64,000 nucleotides of DNA from the NCBI GenBank assembly GCA_963573305.1, contig OY754336.1, positions 13,676,699-13,740,698 of the forward strand, written 5' to 3'. The position numbers and the translations under genes were made by a program. How positions within the stretch are numbered: position 1 is the first letter of the stretch; each line of letters opens with the position of its first letter. The notes beneath the pieces were generated by a model. The model was given only the letters and a program-made list of their open reading frames with translations. It ran no database searches and was not told the origin of the DNA. The stretch is from Pyrrhosoma nymphula (taxonomy: Eukaryota; Arthropoda; Insecta; Odonata; Coenagrionidae). Below, piece by piece: positions 11,186 to 21,775 of the stretch.

Positions 11186-11700
11186 ATATTATTCATTTAC
11201 ACCTTCCTTAAATTGATTGAATATTTATGCGTATGCCAAATGTTTTCTTATGGACAGTTTATTCGAGTTCATCAGGAGAAACGATGCGTTTTATTCTTGT
11301 TAATAGCCCATATAGCAGTAGAGTATAAGTTTTAGTGAAGTATTAAAAGAACCTTCATTTGTACCTGGTGATCGCAGCCGCCGAAACCGATTTTATCAGT
11401 TCTTTCGTTTGAGATATTGTTTATTTCATTTTATTCGTTTTATAGTGGAAACATTCCGCATATTTAATATGCTTCCTACGATTTTCCTTAGAAACTTACT
11501 TAGTTATTCACTATCAGAGTAGTTGTTTTTCTTTACGAAATACACGGTGAATGTGTAACGCGGAAAGACTTGAATGTTTCTGAAGTAATCGACACTTAAA
11601 ATATTTTTTCTATTATTCAGAAACTACTTTTTTATCGAGGGACCCTGTTCCCTACTTGGGTGTCTTCTGGATGGCAATTCAAGTGTAATAATCCTTCTGT
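11186..11700. other. Intergenic DNA, nothing recognised
   Basis: AT-rich sequence downstream of the cuticular protein gene. No second cuticle gene, RNA gene or transposon end is visible. Confidence 0.45.
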
Positions 11701-11711
11701 TGGGTTATGAA

Positions 11712-11945
11712 TAAACTAATGCCGACGCCGGGTTTCTCTTCACCCTTCCTCCATTCCCCAAATGTTCTCTTACCAACCATCTACATGTCCTTCATTCCCC
11801 ACGTGATCTCTTACCAACCATCTACATGTCTTTCATTCCCCAAGTGATCTCTTACCAACCATCTACATGTCTTTCATTCCCCAAGTGATCTCTTACCAAC
11901 ATTCTATATGTCCTTCATGGCGTAAATAACCTCAGATGTCTTTCC
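11712..11945 (+). repeat. SINE body and tail with expanded internal module
   Basis: It starts ACTAATGCCGACGCCGGGTTT, matching the body of the copies at 29465 and 60525. It ends ATGGCGTAAATAACCTCAG, matching the tails at 29755 (GCGCATATGACCTCA) and 63875 (ATGGCGCAAATGACCTCAG). Between them a module present once in the other copies is repeated four times. The tRNA head is absent. Confidence 0.6.
11760..11918 (+). repeat. 41-bp minisatellite, four units, inside the SINE
   Basis: Units start at 11760, 11801, 11842 and 11883; each reads roughly AAGTGATCTCTTACCAACC then ATCTACATGTCTTTCATTCCCC. Units 2 and 3 are almost identical. Units 1 and 4 are more diverged, as expected if the inner units were copied last. 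Confidence 0.85.
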
Positions 11946-14900
11946 CAATTAAAAATGACGTTACATAGCCTTGATTTTGGGAATTACCTAATTTTACATA
12001 CGAGCAAACGCTTCTTGTTTTTTTCGCCCATACTGCAATTTCAGATTTATAGCTGATAATTCGCCAACTCAGGTAAAGATTTAATGTTATATTGAAGAAT
12101 TTATGTTGATGAAATGTTGGATAGAGTACCTACTAATGTGATAAATTTTATTAAAGACCAACTCTCAAAAAAAAATCTTGTTCTATATTGCATTCCATCA
12201 AATATTATTAGTTTAGCGTTTTTTAAGGAAGTAAATTGGAATAAAGGATATATTAGGAAAGGATAAGGAATAAGGAAAGCGTTTATAATGGCGTACTTTA
12301 CCAGCAAACTAAGTTGAGCGCTCAAATCTGTTACGGGTTGATCCGTTTGAACCATTCTAATTTCGAGTGGCGCAGCGTAGTATGCGCCTCGTCAGATAAC
12401 GGAACGTTCTCCGAAGAGAAATGATACCCCTCCTGCTTTGTTTTATTTCTTCACGTGGAGTTGGAGAAGCGATTGTAAATATGACGCGGTGCGAGAGTGG
12501 CTGTTTGCTTCTGTCAGGGAGGAGATTGAAAGGGTGGAGATGAAGCATGCCCATCGTATTTCTCCGCTTTTTTAGCCCTCTCCCCCCCCTCTCTCTCTCA
12601 TAAGCGATTCTAAAGACGAGAAGTTGAGACAGCAAGCCGCACGGAAAGATGGAGTGATAACGCACTAAATGGGCTTTTAAATGGCAAGTGTATACGTAAG
12701 ACCATGGGCCAGGCGAGCTGAGTGTGAGTCTGATTTACATTATATAGCCTGGTAATTGTGTGAATCTTGCCGAAGTGACTTCCATATAGGACTAAGTGGT
12801 TGTTTTATCATCATTTGATTTATTTTTGTATTTTTCCCTGGAGAAGATAGACCTTCAATAAGAAATAATAGATGCTGTTACGTCATTTTCCAACGTTTCG
12901 CAAATTTATTTTTGCTTCATAAGGGCTATAATTAATGCACAGTATTTATAAGAAAATAAGAATTTATATTTGGTACAATATATCGTTAAATGTGTATGCT
13001 GAACGCAGTATACAAGGTATTTGGTAATATATATTTTATAAAATATCAATTTCAAATTACGTTGTACCATGTATAAATTACTAATTCCCTGGTTAACGCC
13101 TTCAGCATATATATGTGATGAAATGATGTACCCAGAAAAAATTACTAATTCCTTTCAAATACTTTTAATTAATTACAGAATTTGTAAAACATATTTTTCG
13201 AAACGTTAGAAAATGTGGTATAAACATTTGTCTAAGTTTGGTACCTAAATTGGCTGGAAATGGGCGTCCCTATGCCCTTCAACGTCAACCGGCATGTGCA
13301 TATCGTATCGGAAATTCCACCTTCCGGATATGATTCGTAGAGTCAAGGTCATAGTTTGGGACCGCACAATTTCTATCGTGACCCTACTGTTTTCCTCTGA
13401 AAATTCGAAGGTCCTAAACTTTCACCCTTTCAACTGTTTGATTATGCGTTTGAACTTGACAGGCCGCATCGTGTTTGCTTTACAAGCCTGGGAAAGGGCT
13501 AAGAACTCCGGGTTCCTTTCCGTCCTTTCACTGTCCTCCTTTCACCTCTGACCCGGCCCCAACGAACCCTTCAGCCCGGTTATAGCTTCGTACGCTGCCA
13601 ACTCTTGCGGGCTGTGCTGCGTGAAAAATTCAAAGCTCCTTCCTTTCTCCGGAGGTCCCCTCTAGACCGGCTCTAGTCAAAACAAATGAGAAAAACTTAA
13701 TGGATAATGAGGAACGTGTTTAAACTCGAAACGCTGGTATAGCAAAACTTGATGGCACTCACCAAGCGAGAATTAGAGGTCACTGAGGGTAAATAAGGCG
13801 TTGCTCAGGGGGAAAAGTTATGTAAGGACTTCCGAAGAGACCTCCGGAGGAAGATTTGGACACTTAATACCACATCCCCTGTATGCTTTCCTCTCCTGCT
13901 TTGCGATATGCTTTTTACAAGTGAGTGCCACCAAGTTTCGCTACTATATCTATGCTACTTCTCACCTTGTTGGAAGCCAGAGGAAACATCATTCAAAATA
14001 CACGCCGAGAAAGCACCAGATTCGTCTAGTCTTTTTTTTACTCTTTTTGACAATTAACATACCGAAGCTATTGAAGAGTTAAGTTCAGCCTTTAAACTGT
14101 TAAAAAATAGCGAAAAGCCTCTTGCTCGACGTGATCACTTATTATCACTTATTGCATCACTAGCCGACGAATGCATAACCAGTTGTATTTAACATACGCA
14201 TTTTTACAGTGATAGTAGTTTTTCAACTGATAATTCAAATTCTAGCGATTGACACAATTTTGGTGCGAATAGCTAAATGAAAGAAAAGGCTCTTTATTAA
14301 ATTTGATGTGGTTATCACGAATCCAACCGTAGTTTATCTACAAATCTCATACAGTAGTATAATATAAGTTATCTACTATTTATGAGATCATTTTTATTTA
14401 ATCTGAGAAAATCAAATTTTAAATATTTTAATGCGCTATAAATTTAATTGCTGACGACAGATAAGCTTTTAAGAAATAATTTCGAATTTAATTTGTCAAT
14501 ATTCTCTCAGTGCTTTAAGGTGCGTGTTGCATTAATTTTATTCGAACTTTATTTACTCACACCACCGATCAGAGAAGGCTTCAAATATTAAATACATATT
14601 TTACAATTAGCATTTCACTCAATAAAAATTTCACTACCACTGAAATCGGCAAGTAAACTCACAGCTCAATAAAATATTTTTTCAATTGTTATTCTCGGCT
14701 TAAACTACGTTTACCTCAGAAATAGTGCAATTTGCTGATGAATGACGATCAAATGCATGATCAACATATCGAATTTATTAATATGGGGTGCCTTTTCTTT
14801 TATATGGTTCTTTGCAGCAAACAGTGTTCAATTTAGGGACATTATTGTCTTCATTTTATTTTCATTAATTTACCAGCCAAATTTTCATATGTTTTCAGTT

Positions 14901-15180
14901 TTTAGCAAGAACAGAATTTTATGGTAAAAAATGACTTTTTTGTTCAACTATTTCCATCATTAAAATAGAAGGAGAGTAAAGGAGATACTATGGATAATAT
15001 GGAGAAATAAATGACAAATTAGCGTAAATTCTTCTCGGGATTACCAGTGTTAAATTGGAAAAATGCACAAATTAAAGTACCTAATTAATAAAGGACAATT
15101 ATTTCTGGATAAAAAGAGTCGTTTCAGGCGTGATATGGTAGAACATCATAAGTAAAGAAAATTGGGAGTTTTCCACGATA
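11946..15180. other. Intergenic DNA, nothing recognised
   Basis: Long AT-rich stretch with a slightly GC-richer patch near 13500-13680. The open frames at 12357-12665 (minus), 13294-13551 and 13801-14082 (plus) have no recognisable motif and I do not call them. Confidence 0.45.
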
Positions 15181-15183
15181 TAG

Positions 15184-16811
15184 GCGTGTTCAAACTGGCC
15201 AGTTAATTACCTAAATCCGGAAATGTAGGGAGGACGCCATCTTTAAGTGTGTCCAAACTCGTTAGGCAGCATAAGGGAGCGGATTTGGTCCGCCGCGTCA
15301 AATTGGTCGCCAAATTTAGGGAACAAGTCCTTCCTAAATCTGCCACCATTTTGAATTTCCCAGAGTTCCGAGTGGTAAAAGGGTAAATTAGTTGTGGAAT
15401 GAGTGGAATTGCAGTGAATACGGCGGGGAGGTAATTTGTTTTGAATGGAAAGGCGTGAGTTACGAATATATTTAATGAATGATAAATGTTAGATTGGTTT
15501 ATGTTATAAATTTTATCTTCGGAAGCAACGAACAGACAGAGACTTTCATATTAAGGAGTGAGACAGAATACACAAGTGACATAGCGGGGAAGTATTTTTA
15601 GTGTTTACAAATCAGATTTTTTATATTGTCTTGCGAATGTTAGATATTTTTTAAATTAAAATTTCGTGTTTGGGAGTAACGAACCTACTAACCGAACAGT
15701 TAAATATTGCTAGGAAGGAGAAGGCGGGTCTAAGTAACAAAAAACTACCACTTCGCGTCTAAATAAAGTCTACAATGTTGAAAGTTTTTAACGAAACTAA
15801 AATGTTACTACAATACTAAAGAAACACTCAAAAACGGCATCTATAATAGTTCTTCCCCACAATAGTTAGTCTTCATTTACCCCTTTTACCTACAACTAAA
15901 TCCTAACACTTCATTTATAGTAAGCAAAAGATAGTTTTATGACTGTAGACGAAGCTCTTGTACCATTAGGAAACTGTACATAGATGTAATTAATATTATT
16001 ATTTAAGATTTATTTTACATCATGTCCATTGGACATCATTTCGTGCCCTCCATATGGATGTCACTGCATGAACCTTATAGGATCTCATCACATGAACATC
16101 CAAAGGATGTCCAATACTAACTGGACAACATGCGGTGGCTGGGTATCACCGCAAACAGACTTAGCTATTAATAATGCACGCAAAAGGAAAGAACAGTACA
16201 GGGATAATTTAATTCGAATTGAAGCAATTACCTTCAAGATCACAAATCCAATTAACTGCTGATTCTAACACGAATCGTTATCAGCCATAGCGGCGAAAGT
16301 GAATACAAGCTCAATGAATACAAACTAAAAATACGTACTTTAACTGCTAACAGAGAGGGATAAATACACAATCACAAATTTAATACACTGCTCAATCCAA
16401 CACGAATCGCTATCTACCAAAAGGAAACATTGATGCAAACCACGAACTTAAAAAGATACAAGCACATTGAACAAAAACTATAAGTACGTGCTATACTGTA
16501 TTCTGTAAGTCACGGAATCTAACTATATAAATCTCAATGTTACGAATTAACCACATAATATAGCGAAACTACGAAAATAATGAGGAAATGTTTTATAATC
16601 GCAATCCAATTTCAAACAGCACTAGTCATGAGGGTCATTAGTTCAAAACATTATCGTATTCCGTATTTCCCTTGTCCTTCGTTTGCTTCCAGCTCAGCAG
16701 ATGACAACCCTTGCGAAGGGCGTCCAAACTCAAGCTCCCTTTCTGTTAGCTGCCCAAAATGTAGGTAGCTAAATCCATGCTCCCTAATCCATAACGAGTT
16801 TGGACACGGCT
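15184..16811. mobile_element. 1.6 kb inverted-repeat DNA element, superfamily unknown
   Basis: Near the left end, GTGTCCAAACTCGTTA then AGGGAGCGGATTTGG (15257-15298) reappears inverted at the right end as GTGTCCAAACTCGTTA then AGGGAGCATGGATTTAG (about 16765-16811). The outermost left bases GGCGTGTTCAAACT (15184) resemble a second copy of the same motif. Internally a segment of about 130 bp is duplicated in tandem with divergence (ATCACAAAT at 16239 and 16371, then ACACGAATCG in both). The 77-codon frame inside has no transposase motif. No target-site duplication is clear. Confidence 0.5.
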
Positions 16812-16822
16812 TTAAACTTGAA

Positions 16823-16856
16823 GACGACCGGTTGAGATGCACTGCATCATCATCAG
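16823..16856 (+). repeat. GACGACCGGTT-palindrome-CATCATCAG motif
   Basis: GACGACCGGTTGA is followed by the 13-bp palindrome GATGCACTGCATC and then ATCATCAG. The same arrangement (GGTTTC, short palindrome, AT-rich TCA trail) occurs on the minus strand at 31153-31190. Confidence 0.4.
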
Positions 16857-19800
16857 ATGCATCTTTAATTTAATCTCATCAGGTGATTTTTAATCTTTAG
16901 TCAACGAAAATTGTTCTGAATTGTGAGTGAGGATATGAGTTTGATGGAAGATGCAAAAGATAGAGCAGAGCAGATTAGTATAATGTAGGGGATGCGTAAT
17001 AGAGAAGAGGGTATTAGGTTAGCAGGGAGGAGAAAGGAAGAGTCCATGTGAATTGTTTTTTTACATTCCGAAGAAAATTTCAGAGTGCCTCGGAGACATA
17101 GCATCAATATATAAAAGTTCATATTCATACCAGTGAGTTTCTTAATTTTGAGAATAACTCTCATTCTATATAATCATGTTGAATAATGAAAATTAGTATT
17201 TATTATTTCCATCATCATTTTTAGGCATGAAATACAGTTCCAGCCGACTTTATATGCCTTATGAGCTATCTGCTTAAAGGGTTTAGTTCCCAGCCTCCCT
17301 CGTGTTGCCCTGTCATTTCCCGCTAACTCCCATGGATGAAATGCGTGTTCTCATGTCCTTGTAAGTGCGTCAGTCACGTCGGAGAGATTGTGGGTACTTG
17401 CACTATCGTCTTGGATGAGAGGGAACAAGTGGGTGTGGTTTTTTTCGTGATTCCCACGCGACATCATTTTATGATTTTTTGAGTGTGCGTCTGGCACTCT
17501 GCGCTAATTTATGCCTTGTTTCGCATCGTGAATTATGGAATAGCGTAGATCATCCGTCAATATATATTAGCGTAGCGTGGGCGTCCCTACGAATTACCAA
17601 GTTTATAGATTTACACGATATACAAATTTAGGCAGTATGTTCAAAGCGTTGTGAGCAGGGCCATCTTTTACCGTGAATTATTGTTCATGCTTTTTTTCTT
17701 GATTTCATATCTTCGTGTCGGGTGCCATATTTAAGGAAACGGAATCGCGTTATTCAAAGCGTTTTGCTACGCAAGAGGAGTGAAAAGAAGTCAGGTAAAG
17801 GTTTTCACTGAACCGAATTTAGTCACTCCTTCATTTTGGCCATTATTCTTATAAAGTGACAGAACCGTTACTTAAAAGTTCCTGGAGGTGAGAAAGTGCC
17901 TACCTAACTCGGATTAATTAATTCATTGCGTTACCTTGCCAGTTGCTTGGGTTGTGTCGGGAATATAAATGCCTACCGTTGGTAGATGATAAATCCACGT
18001 TCCGCAGAATGTGATATCAGAATTTTATAAGAATCCCGGATGAAATTTGGTAACTTCAATTTATTTAGTTAAATTAAATATTTATGGTGGCCCTTTCCCG
18101 ACCACTCTAATATTCCACCTTGGTTTTTGCAAAAAGATATACTTAGTGACACTGCTGTTAGTACATGGTAAATTATTCCATTAAATTGAGCATTTGTAGC
18201 AAAGTCATCCAATTAGTCATCTCCGTTTCAATGACTACAAAGAGTACCCTAAGACACTGGTTAAGGACTGCAAATAGATAGGTAATATTGAGATAGTGAC
18301 GCTGCTTATTCCAATGGTATTGTTGAGATGCTGGAATTATGACCCAACGTTCTTCTTGTTTAGCAAAAACTCTACTATGGCAAGAGTCACTTAAATACCT
18401 TATATGAATGCTAATTCTTTCCTCACGAAGCCATCTGCAACGAATAACCTAGCACGCTCATGCTGGGAGATAAAAATCAGCTTTCTTCGCCTTCCTTCAC
18501 CACACACCTCTTCGGAATTTCTGTTATGTGACGTCCGGTCGTGGTCATCCATTGGTATGAATCGGAAATGTCCCGCAATATAGGTGTGGACGATTTCTTG
18601 GAATTACGCTTTTATACTCTATCGAAACATACCGACTAGCCTGCGGATATAGGGCACCACCTCGCTTCTTGAATTCGTTCGGGGCACGATTCACTTTCAC
18701 GATGAAATTTCGTGTACTTTCTCGTGCAATCCCACACCTGCACGCTCGCCCTTGCACGTTGAGTGATGTAACATAGTGATGTCGATGGTCACTACACCCT
18801 CTCTAGACTCATCGAGGGAGTTTTCTCTAAAATGCTGCGAATAGGACTCCTCCCAAGAATCAAGTGTTAGCCCGTGATCTAATGTGATGAACGGTCATCG
18901 TTTGGTAACCAATCAAACCTTGTCTTACTATGTTCTCTAACAAATCCTGTTTATAGCTACTGGGCTGGAAGTTCCTCAATAATTAGCCAAAGCTATTTTA
19001 CCAGCAACCATTGCAGATTGCCTCTTCAAAGTCAGATAATATGTATTCTTAAATCATTGCTTTTTACGGCTTTAAAAATTGACAACGACGTCTTATTAAT
19101 AATAAACTAAATAATGATCTAATTATTTGTATTCTCACCCACTGTGTTTGTAATTTCCACCACCTCAGATTGTTCGTAACCCCCACCACCTCACATTGTT
19201 TGTCATCACCTATGTACCTTATTGTACAGTGAAAACCATATCAAGTTAAGAAGATGGTCTCAGAAAATAATGTTTGTTTTTTTTCTGCTTACATTACTAT
19301 GTATTATGATCATAATTTACGTATTTCTCATAGTATCTAATTCCTTTGCTCCTTATTTATCAATGATTTTATCGTGAACAAACGTTTATTTAATCAAATG
19401 ATCATTCTGAGAATTTGTAGTCATACAAAATATTATTGGAAACATCTGCCAAGTATTGAGTAATGTAACTGATGGTAATCCATGCCCAGGTTATTGTAAG
19501 GGCTACCAGAATTTCACGTCATCAAGTTTGTGAAACCTAAGTGCAATGTAAAACTTGAATGGAAACAAAATTTTTTCTTTCATTTTTTTTTCTTCAAATA
19601 ATACTCTACCAAGAAATTGGCTTAAAATCACCAGTAATGTGACTTTTAATGAGCTTTTTCATTTCGTTTTTATACCTACTTTATTCACTAACTAAGGTAA
19701 AAGTACTTGAAACTATTTATTATAGTAGTACTTCAGTGTCACATGCTTCGATGAATAAGTTTATTTCGCACCTACTGCATGACATTTGCAGTAGCAGCAG

Positions 19801-19910
19801 CAAACGGACAAGGAGGACCACCCCTCCGAAGCAGAGCTAAGTCCGACGATGCTTAAAATACGTGACTGAGTGGTAACCGGTGTTTCCATGGTGACACTTC
19901 GTTGGCCATG
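16857..19910. other. Intergenic DNA, nothing recognised
   Basis: AT-rich non-coding sequence. A 25-bp motif (CAAAGCGTTTTGCTACGCAAGA, about 17755) recurs diverged at about 22757. No gene can be supported. Confidence 0.4.
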
Positions 19911-20137
19911 TCTATAAATATAAAGAAGAATGTTTGTCTATCTGTTTGGTTTTTATACAAATCTACAGTTTTACTCTGATCGAGCTGAAATTTTGCAATA
20001 GACTAATAGTTCAAGACATTTGGAAAATTAAAGGCTATTTTAAAAAGATCTCAGGGCCCCACACTGCATCCATATGAGAGAACACTTACGTAGTAAACGA
20101 TACATATATAAAGGAATTAAATTGACTACACACTTAA

Positions 20138-20721
20138 GGTGGTTCCACCGTAAAATGACTTAAATGTCATTTTATTCATATTCTGTCTACTTGTAAAAAA
20201 AACTTGTCCTCCATCTGATATGAACAACAAAATAATACCTTTCCATGCTATTTTATTATATGATTGAACTTGAAATTGCATTGTGTTCCATGGGGGAATG
20301 AGAGAAACACGAGGAAAAATAGTATTTTTCCATAAAATATAAATGCCATTTTCGCGGAAAACTATTTATATGAAGGAAATAATCCAGAGAAATTGAATAA
20401 AAATAAAATATAGGTATCTTACCACATTAGTTTTTTAGTTATTAGGGAATTACTGCCGTAATTGAAGTCAAAATGCGGTAATTCGTAGGAAATGACGTTG
20501 ATGTCGGCTCCAATGGCTAGAAAAAGTGCTAATTTAAAATGCAGTTTTTCATGCATGCATGCATGCAAATGTAAAGTGGAATAATCTGCATTTTTTCTAT
20601 TTTACTTTTGGTTTTCTGTGGGTAACGCATTCAATCAGCGAAAGCAGGATTATTTGGACAAAATATAAAAAAAGTGGAAATAAGTATTTGTTTTGACCCA
20701 CACAGTCACGGCGTAACCTCC
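20138..20721. mobile_element. TTAA-flanked MITE nested in the Helitron (Kolobok-like)
   Basis: TTAA at 20134-20137 and 20722-20725 flanks an element that begins GGTGGTTCCACCGT and ends with the near-complement (inward reading GGAGGTTACGCCGT; 11 of 14 match). TTAA duplication plus a GG start suggests Kolobok rather than piggyBac, whose ends begin CCC. It has no coding capacity. Its insertion postdates the Helitron. Confidence 0.6.
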
Positions 20722-21010
20722 TTAATTAAATGTGCAAGAATACAATTACTTTGGTGCAGCGAATAGTAATGGTAATAATGCCTATGTTGCTACAACAGAC
20801 ACAGCGTTGTTATTATTGTTTAATACTCAGATGTATTACACGTAGTGGAACCGTCTGCCTCTCATTACGATTGCGAATTGTTTTTTTTAGACCAATTCCC
20901 ACATCAGAAACGTTGCGAGTTATTTATATATGTTTAAAGGTGTTAAAGTGCAGTTAACTTACATTCACTCATTTTTGGGTTTCCCGGGCATGAAAAAGGA
21001 CCATCTCTTC

Positions 21011-21118
21011 GTGCACCTGGAAAACGGTCAGCATGTCTACTACATCGAACACAACGTACAAGATAGGCTACGAACTCCTCAAATGACCACGCTGACAGCA
21101 TTCTTCAGGCTTTGTGGT
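21011..21118 (+). pseudogene. Helitron Rep/helicase fragment
   Basis: About 34 codons read HLENGQHVYYIEHN then MTTLTAFFRLC. In Helitron RepHel proteins a segment of the form LxNGQxVYFTxxN followed by TTLTAFFxLC lies between the Rep and helicase domains, a match I recall from many animal Helitrons. It is cut off directly by the element's 3' end, so it is a remnant of an internal deletion and cannot function. Confidence 0.7.
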
Positions 21119-21182
21119 TTTCTTATAAAATAAGTTCAATATTTTTTACACCCGTTGAATTCCAGCGGGCACCTTCCGCTAG

Positions 21183-21688
21183 TTATTTATAATAGGCGAT
21201 TATGTTCTTTTTCACTCGTGATGGTTTTTAAGCAATCGAATGTATGCTTATATTTCTAACTACACTCGTAAATGAAAGTGAATGAAAGACGTTCTCATCC
21301 ATCGAGTTATTTAAGCGGCGCAATGCGTTTCACCTCTCTATGGCATAATCGTGAACATCTATCATAAGCATGTGCCCACGGTAATGCCGCATTGTCGTTA
21401 AAGAAGTTGTTCAGCGTAAATTAAATGGTTGGGAAGTTCTTATTCTAGTATTTTCAACCACATCAACCACAAAACCACATCAACCACAAAAATTGATAAA
21501 ATCGCTCTGCTCATTTTCCCATAAACGCGAGCTCTCTATGCATAATTTACTCTGTGGTACAGTGTACACTGAAGGTAGTTTGAGCGTAAGATCACTTCTA
21601 GATTTTGAAGAATTTGACCTAATTTTCAAGGAAAAACTGTCTTCTTTACAATTATATAAAAATACTAACTGAAAATACTATCCATGCA
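21183..21688. other. Spacer with a short CCACATCAACCACAAAA duplication
   Basis: The only structure I see is an imperfect direct repeat of a CCACATCAACCACAAAA unit near 21460-21495. Confidence 0.4.
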
Positions 21689-21689
21689 C

Positions 21690-21775
21690 AGCCAGGATCT
21701 GAACTTGGACCCTCGGGATGGGAGACGATTACTCTAGCTACCACACCAACCTGATCCCCATGAGATTTGAGCCAA
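21690..21775 (-). repeat. SINE tRNA-like head, minus strand
   Basis: On the minus strand GTTGGTGTGGTAGCTAGAGT (A-box region), then CCCATCCCGAGGGTCC and AAGTTCAGATCCTGG (B box) match the heads at 44203 and 60525 nearly base for base. No SINE body follows. Confidence 0.6.

Larger units (their letters stand above)
19911..21182 (+). mobile_element. Helitron, internally deleted, with nested MITE
   Basis: The 5' end TCTATAAATATAAAGAAG has the Helitron TC start. The 3' end has a 7-bp hairpin (CCCGTTG / CAGCGGG, 21151-21169, loop AATTC) 9 nt before the terminal CTAG (21179-21182), and the next host base is T. This is the canonical Helitron 3' terminus. A fragment of Helitron helicase lies just inside it (21011-21118). 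The total is 1272 bp, of which 584 bp is a nested MITE. The 5' flanking base is G rather than the usual A, so that end is less certain. Confidence 0.75.

Noticed and set aside
11760..11918. CRISPR-like array
   Set aside because: Units are contiguous with no spacers, lie in a SINE, and the genome is animal.
20548..20570. ATGCATGC run as a regulatory site
   Set aside because: Simple-sequence repeat inside a MITE; no regulatory context.
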